Shown one piece after another: positions 1 through 10,564 of a stretch of 64,000 nucleotides of DNA (its first letter is position 1; the number at the start of each line of letters is the position of its first letter). Origin of the DNA: Hevea brasiliensis (lineage: Eukaryota; Streptophyta; Magnoliopsida; Malpighiales; Euphorbiaceae); contig NC_079496.1 of NCBI RefSeq assembly GCF_030052815.1, positions 8,005,278 to 8,069,277 on the forward strand, given 5' to 3'. The notes under the pieces are model-generated. The model searched no databases. It was not told the origin of the DNA and saw only the letters and a list, made by a program, of their open reading frames with translations. The position numbers were made by a program, and so were the translations under genes.

Positions 1-700
1 AGTATGATTCGAGATTACTCTTAAAAATAAGAACAAAATAAAATAAACGGAATAGGGTAAGAGTAAGTATGCCCCCTTTGTCTTAAAGTAAAGGAAAGTC
101 CTAATACCGGCTGGGTGCTATCTAGTTGGACAGTTCTTACAAGGTAGCTCGCTACGGCTTCCAACTATCGTGATAGTTTAGCTCAGGGTCTAATTTTCTA
201 AAAGCCACAGGTTCCCAAATTGCCCCCACTGTAAACAGTGGAGCCCCATTCTATCCCCCACGATACTGTTGGGAAAATTCCACGGGTATCACATTGAATA
301 GAACGAGTTTCAATTTGAGCAGAAGCCTTCACGGATACTAACGGGGTAAAACCCACGGGTACCGCTACATGACTCCCTCCTACTTTCCTAAAAGGGTAAG
401 AAAGCCCGGGTATAGGGCTGAAGTGTGTGAGGACATCGTGTGAGTGTTCAGTGTGTGAAAGGACACCTTTACCTCTTCCTAATTCAGGGAGATTTTATTT
501 TTCCCTTTTTTTTAAATGTAGAGCACTGTAGAAAATAAGACAAGCAAGACAAACAAAATGGTTAGCAGGAATAACAATAATTAACATACAGAATCTTGAG
601 GAGTGAGCCCACCTAACTATGATTTGATCGCAAAATTAAATATACTTTTGGACCTCTAGACCAGGGTTAAGTTTTAACTTCCCCAGTGGAGTCACCAAGC
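1..700 (-). other. Internal leader of a TAT/Ogre-like LTR element, with primer-binding site
   Basis: Reading on the minus strand, this stretch lies just downstream of the long LTR that ends at 701. Three bases after the LTR end, the sequence TGGTGACTCCACTGGGG (plus-strand 681-697) begins with the TGG expected where a tRNA 3' CCA pairs, so it is a good primer-binding site. The rest (1-680) has no usable reading frame and would be the untranslated leader. The body of the element lies off the left edge. That 701 is the LTR end is shown by the second copy, a solo LTR with a perfect target duplication. The tRNA used was not identified. Confidence 0.6.
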
Positions 701-1079
701 TGTCGCAAGGTATTTTGCGGTCGCCTGGACGAACACTCACCGAAGTGGGAAAAGTGAGGAGTCACCACTTTAATTTTAAGAGAAATTAAAGAAAACCATT
801 TGTGAAAGTAAGTTACACTAAAACCACTTCAAAAACAGAGATTCTAGGTTCGGGGTCCATGAACGGGTGGGAAAGGTGTTAGGCACCCCACCTCGTCCCT
901 CAACGAGGGTAAGTAGATTTAATTTCACGTTCTTCATAGTTAGGAGGGCTTGAATGGAAATGTTAATCCTTTTGACCGAAAGGAATGTTTGATTTTTCAC
1001 TAATCCGGATTACCCAGATACATAAGTAAATGAGACGACCTTAGTGAATTGCGGTTGTGTATTAACTTTATTTCAGGGA

Positions 1080-1660
1080 GAATCATTTTACATATTTGTT
1101 AAAATTTAATTTGGGAATCGGATAAGAACTCTCCTCCAATCTCCTTTAAATATTTATTAAAATTTTTAAGTTTGAGGGTTGGATAAGAACTCTCGTCCGA
1201 TCTCCTTTTTTTAAATATTTATTAAAATTTTTAAGATTGAGAATCAGATAAGAACTCTCCTCCTATCTCCTTTAAATATTTGTTAAAATTTTTAAGCTTG
1301 AGAATCGGGTAAGAACTCTTCTCCGACCTCCTTATAAATATTTATTAAAATTTGAAGCTTGAGAATCGGATGAGAACTCTCCTCTGACCTCTATTAAATA
1401 TTTATTAAAATTCTGGGCGAGGATCGGGTAAGAACTCTTCTCCGACCTCCTTATAAATATTTATTAAAATTTTAAGCTTGAGAATTGGATGAGAACTCTC
1501 CTCCGACCTCTATTAAATATTTATTAAAATTCTGGGCGAGGATCGAGTAAGAACTCTTCTCCGACCTCTGTTAAATATTTATGGAAGTTTTGGGCGAGGA
1601 TCGGGTAAGAACTCTCCTCCGACCTCTATTAAACATTTAAATGGGGACTGAATAAGGACT
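1080..1660. repeat. Tandem repeats of about 60 bp in LTR copy 1
   Basis: About nine degenerate units repeat the pattern AAATATTTATTAAAATTT, then TTGAGAATCGG, then AAGAACTCTCCTCCGACCTC. Unit length varies from about 50 to 65 bp. The same repeat, in inverse orientation, fills 36835-37165 of the other LTR copy. It lies downstream of the LTR promoter, between it and the LTR end, so it would be in the transcribed R/U5 part. Confidence 0.85.
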
Positions 1661-2640
1661 TTTCCGATCTCTCAAGGTTTAATTACAGCTACGCATCATA
1701 AGAACCTGAGACTAAGAGTTTCGGCATTCAAAGATGCCAATGGTCGGAATAAGGCTTCTTTTAACTGGTTGGTACCTTGTGACCAGACAAAGGATGCCAG
1801 ACTAAGTTTTACCGATCTCCTATATAATTACCTTACCAGTACCTTTTTATACATAATTCGTTCTGTTTATTTATCTGAGATTTAGTTTCATTCTGCTTTA
1901 TGACATCATACTGAATCACCTTCTATGTTAGCCTAGTGATGCAACTCTATTATTTTCTTGACGTATTATTCAGGCCTTCTATTTTAAAGAAGCACTTAAG
2001 ACATGGCTACCTACATTTTACCGAACTACTTATACGCTACTTGAGATGAGGACTTTCGCATTTAGAAGTAGCAAAGCTTAACAAAAAGAATGGACGAGTT
2101 GACAAAGAAAGTAAAGTTCGGGAATAATCGTCATTACACCATATAAACTTGGCGAAGATTACAAACATAAAAGTAAAGGGAATGCGTAAGATAAAAAGAG
2201 CTTTTAGTGAAACAGAGATATAAACACTCACCTGTGAAGAGCCGAACCTACTAAACTAATCGCAAAACGTAATAGGGGCGCAAGCTGTTTAGCTTGAAGG
2301 CTGAAGCTCGCCTAGAAACGAAGGATGCTTAGCTAAACGGCAGTCAGGTTTAAACAAGCAAGTTGAACGGACTTGAGCTTGGAAAATAAGAATGGAAATA
2401 AAGATGACAAAGAACTGAAGTAAGGGCGTCACAGGATAATGAAAGAACTGAAAGTGGAGAGTTCCAGCATTTCAAGAATCCCTTTTGCAAGAAAACACTT
2501 CAGAAAACTGGTTTCAAAAGTTTTTCCTTATCAAAAACTTAAAAACAGCAGAGTAAAACTGAATTAAATTTCAGAGTTCCTCCGCTATAGTAACTATTTC
2601 TCCTTTTTTTTGCCCGTCCCTTGAACAGTTTTCATGTAGG

Positions 2641-2648
2641 TATTTATA
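2641..2648 (-). promoter_or_regulatory. Sense-promoter TATA box of LTR copy 1
   Basis: The minus strand reads TATAAATA followed by CCTACATGAAAACTG. The same block (TATAAATACCTGCATGAAAAACTG) occurs on the plus strand at 35763 in the other copy, so it is conserved between copies. It points toward the LTR end and primer-binding site, as expected for the element's own promoter. Confidence 0.6.
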
Positions 2649-3232
2649 GGAACCGGGTGCTTCCCCTGAAGGGTCAGGATCTATTTTGAGGGAGATGGAG
2701 GGTCAGGATTTCGAAGGACATGATCTGAGGCTCAGGAATTAAAGAGGACCAAAACGGACGGCCGAGATCCCCTTCAGAATATTTGTCATTTTCTTCTTCT
2801 AATCTGACGGTCCCAAATTCTCTTGTCCGAGGCGATCCGAGGGCTGGGAGTGAAAGACGCTGATCTTATTGTTTTCTTCTTCGATCCGAGGGCTCCGAGC
2901 TCATCCTTACAAGTAAGATCAACGGTGGAGATTAGGATGTACTGTCCGCTCGACGTACTACGGCTCATGTCGATGTCGCGGGCGATGCAGGCGTGCGGTT
3001 GAGATTTCTCCTGCAACGCTTTAACTACCTCGGCTCTGATTATGACGATAATTGACAGGAGCTGTCTTATTCTCTTTGTCTTCCGACCTCTCCTCTTTTC
3101 CGGTCTTTTCAACGTGATCCTTTTTCAATCTCTCATACCGGGATCCTCTCTTCCAATCTCTCCTGACACGCTCTCTTCCGATCTTTCCTGACACGCTCTC
3201 TTCCGATCTTTCATGCCGGTCTCCCTTCTACC

Positions 3233-3393
3233 GATCTTTAAAGATCGCTCTTATGATGTAATCAGACCTTTAATGTAGTCCGATCTCTAGAGATCACCCA
3301 AATGATGTGATTAGACTTTTAATGTAATCTGATCTCTAGAGATCGCCCAAATGATGTAATTAGACCTTTACTGTAATCCGATCTCCAAAGATC
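3233..3393. repeat. Iterated palindrome array between the divergent promoters (copy 1)
   Basis: Four palindromes start at 3233, 3282, 3331 and 3380, exactly 49 bp apart. They are GATCTTTAAAGATC, GATCTCTAGAGATC twice, and the imperfect GATCTCCAAAGATC. Each is followed by a linker like GCCCAAATGATGTAATCAGA. The array lies between the sense TATA (2641) and the antisense TATA (3687). A homologous array occurs in the other LTR at about 34473-34675. Confidence 0.85.
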
Positions 3394-3664
3394 GCCCAAA
3401 TGATGTAATCAGATCTTTTCGGAAATAAAATTTATTTTGACAACTGTTGTTTTATTATTATTGTATTGATTATTTTCCGATCTCTGAAGTATTTATCCGA
3501 TCCGACTCTTAGTTTGAATGACACTTATCTGATCTGTAATTCAAAACACCTTAATCTGCCGCTCTATAGTTAACCAATCTTATTATGGAATCTCCGGAAT
3601 ATTCGTGAGACGTGTCAGAACAGCTGGCGAGTCCCGCTATCCGATGCACTACCTGGAACATCGT

Positions 3665-3694
3665 GAGCATTAAATGCTCGGATGAGTATAAATA
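3665..3694 (+). promoter_or_regulatory. Promoter of the antisense LTR reading frame (copy 1)
   Basis: A near-palindrome GAGCATTAAATGCTC (3665-3679) is followed by TATAAATA (3687-3694) and a GGGG tract. It lies about 150 bp upstream of the reading frame that starts near 3846. The same arrangement, palindrome GAGCATTTAATGCTC then TATAAATA, is found on the minus strand at 34176-34205 in the other LTR copy. Conservation in both copies and correct spacing support a real promoter. Transcription itself is inferred. Confidence 0.6.
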
Positions 3695-3845
3695 GGGGTG
3701 GGGTTAGCCAGTTGCTCCTTCATGTTATTTTCAGTCTCTCGCAAACAACCTCCAAATTCTCTCGTTTTCTCAAGTTCCTCCAACACCGATCAAGCTCCGG
3801 TAAGGGTTTTGATCTTTCTTTTAATTTAAATTTTCTATTTTGAAA

Positions 3846-5637
3846 ATGAGTGGTCGGACCAAGCGCCCAGCCTGAACTTCCTAGGGTCTCCGTTCCAGCT
3901 CGGGGACAACCAGCACCCTCGAGGCATGTGCCTTCTTCGAGGAGGGAAAATCTTCCCATGGACAAGCTGCCATCAATCTTGCAAGAAACCGACCTGCAGT
4001 CGTTCAGCCAGGAGTACAACATCCGGCCTGATTCGTATGAACTTATCCGGTGTCATGGCGACTTTCGAGCAGATCACTTCTTTGAGAGGGACGATATGAT
4101 CATGGTGTATGAAGAACAGTTAAAAGCCGGGCTACGATTCCCTCTTAACGACTTCTTTAAAGTGGTTTTAAAATATCACTAAGTGTGCATCACCCAAGTT
4201 CACCCGAACTCGTGGCAGATCTTAGTAGCCTTCCGAGGCCTATGCCGAGCTAAGGGGCTCCGACCCACGGCTAAGGTGTTCGCTGAACTGCACCGGTTAA
4301 CTTGTCGCAAGGACGACGAGTATTGGTTCTTCCAGGCGAAACCCCATTGTGGGCTTTTTACCGATCTACCTTCCTCCCTGAAGAATTGGAAGAACCGCTT
4401 CTTTATCCTGAGGAGCAAAATTTCGAACAGCTTTAAGGGCTTCCCCCGCAGCTGGCTGCATTAGGGTCCTTTGCTTACGAAGCACATCGCCCTAAATAGA
4501 AAAGAGGGTGCAATGGTGATGGAGTTGAAGGAACAGGCGTCCAGAGAGAAGTTCTCTTGTTTGGATGCCGTGACGGCCGAGCTACACCATTGGACTATGC
4601 AGCTGGTCACCGGTCAAGATCGCGGGCTTGACTCTCGATCTCAAAGATCGGTATTTTCTATATCTCAAATCTTTGGACCTTAGCGATCTCACTGACCTCT
4701 TCTTTGTGCAGGTATGGCAAGCGGCAAAGCTTCTAAGGAGAGCCGGAAGCGGAAGAGAGAGATCTCTTGGAAGGTACGGGAGATGAAGCTATCCGAGCTG
4801 CTTCAAACACCTGGTAATGAGCCCGGGGAAATACAGGAAGGCTCATCTCAACCTTCCGGACCGCTGATCATAGAAGTGGTCCGAACTCCTCCTCACCAAG
4901 AAGAGCCACCTCCACCTCCGCCGGCCACTCCAAGTGCGGAAGGGGGCCCTCCCCAAACTACTGTGAGGCCTCTTTCCCACGGCGCTCAAGTTCTAATCCA
5001 TTCCCTGGAGAAGAATCGGACTGTTCGGGAAAATCCGGGCTTGGCGAAGGTCTTGGGGGCTTCCATCTGTCTTCGGGAAGATCGGGACAGGCTGTCCTCA
5101 GACAACCTTGATGACATCCTGACCCGATCTATGAGCTTGAACGTGGAGTGCTTGGTGAACCAGCACATTGTCCGGGAGAAGGCTCATCGCCTGGGTATAG
5201 AGGTCGAGAAGATGGGTCATGAAGTGTCTTCTCTCCGATCCCAACTTTCGTCCGCTTAGGATTACATATCTCAAATTGAGGGACGGATGAAGTTCTATGA
5301 GGACAAGCTGGCCGAGCAAGCTCATGTTCTGGCCGAGCGAGATCGTGTTCTCGAGGAAGTTCAGGCGCTCTGAGCTGATGAAGCTGCTCAACTCGCTCAT
5401 CTTGCTGAGGAGCTCAAGGCAAAAGAAGAAGAAATGGTGACCGGAGTGGCTGGCGCTTATGTGAATGCTCATAGAGATCTCCTGGCTGAGCTCAATAAAT
5501 GTTATCCTGAGGAGGACTTCTCCTGGATGGCCAACCTGGCTCCCGAGGACGAAGGTGAGGATAGCGAAGGGGAGGCTGAAGGTGAGAGAGAAAATGAACA
5601 TGTAGTTCAGGCTGGGGGTGATCCCCCAGCCAAATGA
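3846..5637 (+). pseudogene. Antisense LTR gene: 'putative gypsy type transposon' domain plus coiled coil (copy 1, broken)
   Basis: The best start is ATG 3846, preceded by GAAA as in the other copy; a frameshift follows soon after. The N-terminal half contains LQSFSQEYNIRPDS, GLRFPLNDFFKVVLKYH and VHPNSWQILVAFRGLC. This pattern is typical of the plant 'putative gypsy type transposon/transposase' family (PF04195-like). A stop at about 4180 splits the domain. An intron-like stretch ends in a pyrimidine tract and CAG at about 4710. The second half (4714-5637) has a basic KESRKRKREISWKVREMK segment, a Pro-rich run, a long Glu/Arg/Leu coiled coil and an acidic tail. Stops at about 5260 and 5371 show decay. 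The protein runs against the LTR sense direction. The function of this family is unknown. Confidence 0.7.
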
Positions 5638-6192
5638 CTTGTATAAATTTTGAAATGAAATGCAATGAAAGTTCCCCTTTTGTTCAATGATTGATTGTGA
5701 TCGGAAAATTTCTAAATTGCGTAAGCACTCGATTGTTTGAACATATTAGAATGACAACTGAAAGTGATCATTAATCTAAGTATAGGAGATCGGAGAACAC
5801 AATATGCATGAGATCAGTTACGAAACGGGACTTAATTAAAATTAGAAATTTGGCTTTGAACACTTAAGATCGGGATCATCTTTAAACCGAGTCGAAACCT
5901 TTACCATTCTCAAATTTTAAATGAGAGACGGGCAACAAGACTGGTGTTACGAAGGCCTTATGTTGGTTCAATTTTATTTGACAAGAAAGATCGAAAATAC
6001 AATTAAATGATCGGGGGACTCGAGAATTGGTTTGAGGGATCGGTGAGGCTTTAAATGACCTGGAGACTTGGTATTAATTAAATTCTTTTTGTGGGGAGAT
6101 CGGAAGTGTGGTCGGTTGGTAAAGGGGACTGTGTTGGGGATCGGCTTCAAAGTTTATTAATTTCGGGGGATCGGCCAAAATATGGTGTCGAC

Positions 6193-7990
6193 ATGCCATA
6201 TAACAAACATGATAGGCACTTATAAATGATAAGTAGGCCAAACCAGTGACACTTATGACAAGCACATGGAGTTTACTCTTGTCAATATTTTGTCATAAAT
6301 CATATCAGTGCATATAATCTTTAGACCTGAGATAGCATAGTTATCTTGTATATAGGTAGTTTGAGTTTGATACTGCTTTCATACTTGTACTATGTATGGG
6401 TATATGGGCATGTGTTGGCTCCTACTAGTTATATATGGAGGTAGGTGTTGATCAAGATGGAATCTGTTCCTCTAAGTAAATAGAGATAAAATCCTATGTT
6501 CATTTAATTGTTCTTGATGTTTCAAGTTCTGGCAGACAGATAGATTTATTCGAAAAGAGTTTAAGATGAGAAAATCTTTTAATCAAGAACTGGAATTAAA
6601 AGAGAACATAATATTCATAGCAAATGGAGTTTGACATAAACCATGACTCCAGCTTGAGTTGGGATTTTGTAACAGAGAGATTCTAGTGCATGGTAACATA
6701 TGATTATAGGTTCATTTAAGGTAAACCTTATTACTAATTGGGTGGCCATGGCATGCTATGCTAGGTGTTAACCATGGTCTATGAGATTCATAAAATGATT
6801 TAGAGAAATCATTTATGGTAAGAAAGAGTTCTGATGATATTAAGAGTTGATATCATGTCTCATTGCCAATTAGTGATGAGCCTAGTAAGTCACACACATA
6901 CACAAGTTATCACCTATTTAAATATGATTTAATTAATTAATTAAAGAGTTTAATTGATTAATTAAATAGGTTTGGTTTGCAATTAAATTGCAAAGTCCCT
7001 AGCATGACTTGAAACCAAATCTAGATTATTGGATGTGTAGTATAAATTAAATTTATATTTAAAGTGTTTAAATATGAATTTAATTAATGAGAAATTAATT
7101 AATAGAGATTAATTAATTAATTTATATTTGATATAAATTAATTAGAAGAAGAAAAAATAATTATTTTGGATTAAGAACTCAAAATTAAGACACAGGGGCA
7201 TTTTGGTCATTTTACAGTGTGACACGTGGCACCATGAGATGGTGACACATGGGATTACACATAAGCTTGCCAAATGTTTTTTTTTTTTTTTTAATCATGT
7301 AAGATGATTAAAATCAAGATTAAATATAGGTTTGATACTTGGCACAATGTGATTGGGTCACTTAAACCTAGAGCTAATCAAAGGGTGACATGTGGCAAGG
7401 GTTTAATGTGTTAACCTAGCTATTTAAGTGTGGTTATGAAAAGAAAAATAACCAGCAGCCACTCCTCTCCTTTGTCATGCCACTTTGAGGCTTTTCATCT
7501 ATTCTTCTTCATCTCTCATCAATTCAAAGAGATTAGCCATCAATCTCTTCAATTAAGAACACTAGAAATTGTTTCTAGTGTCTTATTTACATCTCTAATC
7601 TCTTAAAAGGCAGAACTTGAATTTCTAATTAATGGAGAAAGCTTTAGAAGCTGTTCAAGGGCTACCATAGGTGTTCTTGATGTGGACAAGCTAGAGGGAC
7701 AACATCTGGTATCCTGAAGACAAATCTCAAAGGTGCAGACACGCTGCAGTGCATCAAGAGGATAGTGTAATCGTTCTTGATTTAATCTAGGATTCTAAAA
7801 TTAATCTGATTAATTTTAAAATCTTAAATGGAAAATACAGATCCAAAAACATATTAAAAGAGTTTTAATATGTTCTTTATCATTGAAATCAAATAGATAA
7901 AAATAAATCTTGCATGATGCATGTGACCCTAAGTGAAAATTTTTGAATTCAATGGTATAAACTTGTGTTTTTCACGCTTCTGTTCCTTCA
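6193..7990 (+). mobile_element. Copia-like LTR fragment inserted in the Gypsy reading frame
   Basis: This non-coding AT-rich stretch has LTR character on the plus strand. It contains a TATA-like CTATTTAAG near 7420, a transcript-leader-like region after it, and an end reading TTTTTCACGCTTCTGTTCCTTCA at 7990. The Gypsy protease frame is intact up to 7991 (...VYVLFD) and then breaks, so 7990/7991 is an insertion junction. The left side abuts the TAT/Ogre-like LTR, which probably inserted into this LTR and removed its start from view. I could not find a matching target duplication, and the family is unassigned. It also contains a run of T at about 7277-7294. Confidence 0.45.
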
Positions 7991-9144
7991 GATCAAACAA
8001 CACATATACATCTTGGTCAAGGATGGAGAAAATACTAGCTACTACGTCTGATGTTTCAGCCTCCTCCATTTGACGCATGGTATACACTCTAACTAGTGCG
8101 CCACTGGATACTGGTTGGTTAACAGTGCTTTGACTCCCAGGAGTGTTACCAGGACCCCTACCTCTGCCTCTACCTCTAGCAGCTGATTGTGACCCTCTAG
8201 GTGCAGAGACTTGGGCTGATCCTTTAGATTTAGCAGAAGGTCTAAACCGGTGCGGACTAGTGCAATCCTTAGCGAAATGTCCGCTCCCTCCACAGTTAAA
8301 ACATGCACCGGTAGCCTTGAAACAAACACCACCATGAGTTCTACCACAAGTTTCACACTGCCATACTGATAGAGCTCCTCGGGGTGCTTGCTGGGTCTGC
8401 TGACCAGACTGAGGTGGTCTTTGGCCAGAGAATCTGCCTCTGCCAGATTTACGGGAGCTGGATCCCCTCAAACTGTTTCCTCTTCCCAGAACCACTCTCA
8501 GGTGCTTGTCCAATAGTCCTTTCAGTCTTCTCTTTCTCTTGTGTACCCTTCTTTACTGCCCCTTCTAATTCTATCCTTTCCAGTTCCAGGGCCTGTGAGA
8601 ACTCAGAGAAATTCTGATGTGGAAAACCCACAACTTGCATTCTCAGATTCGGCCTTAACCCAAACTCAAACCTCTTACATCTGTCTCTGGGGGTGGAGAC
8701 TAAGCTTCCAGCATAGTGGCTTAGCCTTGAGAAGTCTCTCTCATACTCTGCTATGGTTCTGTACCCTTGTTTCAAACTCAGGAATTCTTGTAACTTCATA
8801 TCCACATATGCATCGGGGACCCACTTCTGTCGAAACTCCCTCAAAAAGTCTGACCAGGTTAACACGGGTGGCTCAACCAAGCTGTGGGGGATGGTCTTCC
8901 ACCATTCATATGCATCCCCTTAGAGAAGAGATACTGAATATTCAAATTTTAATTCTTCAGTACACTGCAGCTTCCTGAAAACCCGTTCCATTCTTTCCAA
9001 CCACTGCTCTACCTCCAGTGGATCCATAGTGCCCTTAAACTCAGTGGCCCCAAATTTCATCAATTTTTTATATTGCCGAGCTGAGGGCTGTGGTTGTGCT
9101 ACAGGTACTTGCATCTGAGCTTGGGGTGGCACATCTCCCGCCAT
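7991..9144 (-). pseudogene. Gypsy (chromovirus Tekay/Del-type) gag and start of protease, truncated
   Basis: Minus-strand translation from ATG 9144 gives MAGDVPPQAQMQVPV, then a retrotransposon gag core (FKGTMDPLEVEQWLERMERVF; WSDFLREFRQKWVPD; EYERDFSRLSHYA). A Gly/Arg/Ser-rich linker and one zinc knuckle CFNCGGSGHFAKDC follow. The frame continues into the retropepsin start (SDVVASIFSILDQDVYVLFD) and is cut at 7991 before the catalytic Asp-Ser/Thr-Gly. There is a nonsense codon at about 8920 and a frameshift at about 8450-8510, so it cannot make a full Gag. Its own LTR (9496-16837) lies upstream, as expected. Family assignment is from gag motifs and the LTR start TGTAACACCCC. Confidence 0.85.
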
Positions 9145-9495
9145 TTACTGGAAAAACGTAGCCATCTGCTGTGCAAACTGAGCAGGAAACTACAGTACTG
9201 GAGTAGGAGCTGGAGTGGCTAACCCACTCACGTTCTGGAGTGCTGGGGCTTCCTCGTGAACCTCAGCCTCAACAGATTGTTCTACGGAATGATCTCCTTC
9301 TTCCATTCTATTTTCCCAAATTTTCTACTTCCTGAGATCAAACACAAGGAGGTTGACCTCCGTTAGTGCATATTCATGATGTAAATATGTCATATGTATC
9401 AATTAAAGACATTTGAGCAGTTGTACTTATCAAATAAATGTTCACATAAATAGTCAAAATTCATTGCAAAACCATGCTATGATACCACTAAAACA
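9145..9495 (-). other. Gypsy leader with tRNA-Met-type primer-binding site
   Basis: This is the untranslated stretch between the LTR and gag ATG. On the minus strand TGGTATCATAGC (plus 9476-9487) differs at one base from TGGTATCAGAGC, the usual complement of initiator tRNA-Met. It lies eight bases after the LTR end at 9496. No coding sequence is seen. Confidence 0.75.
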
Positions 9496-10564
9496 TGTCA
9501 CACATTATCCCTCTGTAAGGCATAACATGATCCCGTAGAATGCCTAATGAACTACCAAACTTCACCTACCGATAATTCATTAAGTACACTACAAGGAATT
9601 TTAAAACTATTTTCTTGCATTTTGGAAGTGGTGAGCATTTTGATAGGAATTAAAATCATTTATTCAAAGCTTATAAACTAGTAAGAATTTTTGTCCATTT
9701 TAATTTTACCGCAAATTTTATAAAAATTTTGACAGAGTTCTGTCTGTATTTTGAGAAAGCAGTTCTTCAAATACCTGTGAAAAATACTTCCAATAATTTT
9801 ACACAACTCCCAACCACCAAATAATTTCAAGTCAACTCAAAATTTTGAAAACAAACCATTTCAAATAATTCCATCAACATTGTATGCACAAATTAAATTT
9901 ACAGATATAAAATCCAAAAATAATATTATTACAATTTATTATGCAACTGCTCACTTTACATTGATACTTATGACATTACAGTATTTACATCAAAATAATA
10001 ACAAGGGTATAAAACAATACCCGCACAAAAGGGATCAAGAAGTTCTTGTCAATCCCGCAGCTCACTCTACTGCTTTCTCCTTGCTCTTATCTACAACAGT
10101 AAATTAAATTATCGCTGAGTATAAAAATACTTAGTGGTGCATAATAAAAAAAATTTTAAAAACAATATATAAATTATTCATTAACAAAACACAATTTAAA
10201 TATTTCTCAAATTATCAAAACTCATAATAACACAATTTAGTCAAATAATTTAAGAAACACAGTGTTGTCAATTCATACACAACTTAAGCCATGATACAAA
10301 ATTTCCGATCAATGCCGTGTTGTACACCACGACAAAGCAATCTACAACCCCACTAATCGAAATCAATGAGGGAGGTGGCTAGCTAGCTAATGAGTACTCA
10401 TCCGATTTACAACCTCAACTGGTAAATCAGAGAGGGAGGAAAGATAACCGATCTCACCCCATAAATAGAGGAGGAATAATAAGATACTGTCATGCTAAGT
10501 GTGAATGAAAAATCAATTTCAACCATTTTATTCAAATGATTCGTGAGAAATCCAATAAGTTTCC

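Larger units (their letters stand above)
701..6192 (-). mobile_element. 5.5-kb LTR of a TAT/Ogre-like Gypsy element (copy 1)
   Basis: On the minus strand the LTR starts TGTCGACACC at 6192 and ends TTGCGACA at 701. The boundaries match those of the TSD-flanked copy at 31609-37526 in the opposite orientation. Within it, in LTR sense: a TATA box (plus 2641-2648), then a U5-like stretch with 60-bp repeats (about 1080-1660). Near the end is the block GTGCCTAACACC...GAACCTAG...GTGACTCC that is common in the LTR ends of plant TAT/Ogre Gypsy elements. A primer-binding site follows, so this is probably the 5' LTR of an element extending left of the window. The antisense strand carries a separate reading frame (3846-5637). 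The lineage assignment rests on LTR length and terminal motifs only, because no pol is visible. Confidence 0.8.

Noticed and set aside
5098..5601. Long minus-strand frame opposite the antisense LTR gene's coiled coil
   Set aside because: It mirrors the codon bias of the plus-strand coiled coil, shows no domain, and the plus strand matches the other LTR copy at protein level.
6950..7140. Dense TTAATTAATT palindromes
   Set aside because: Low-complexity AT-rich sequence inside an LTR; no regular spacing or conservation to judge function.
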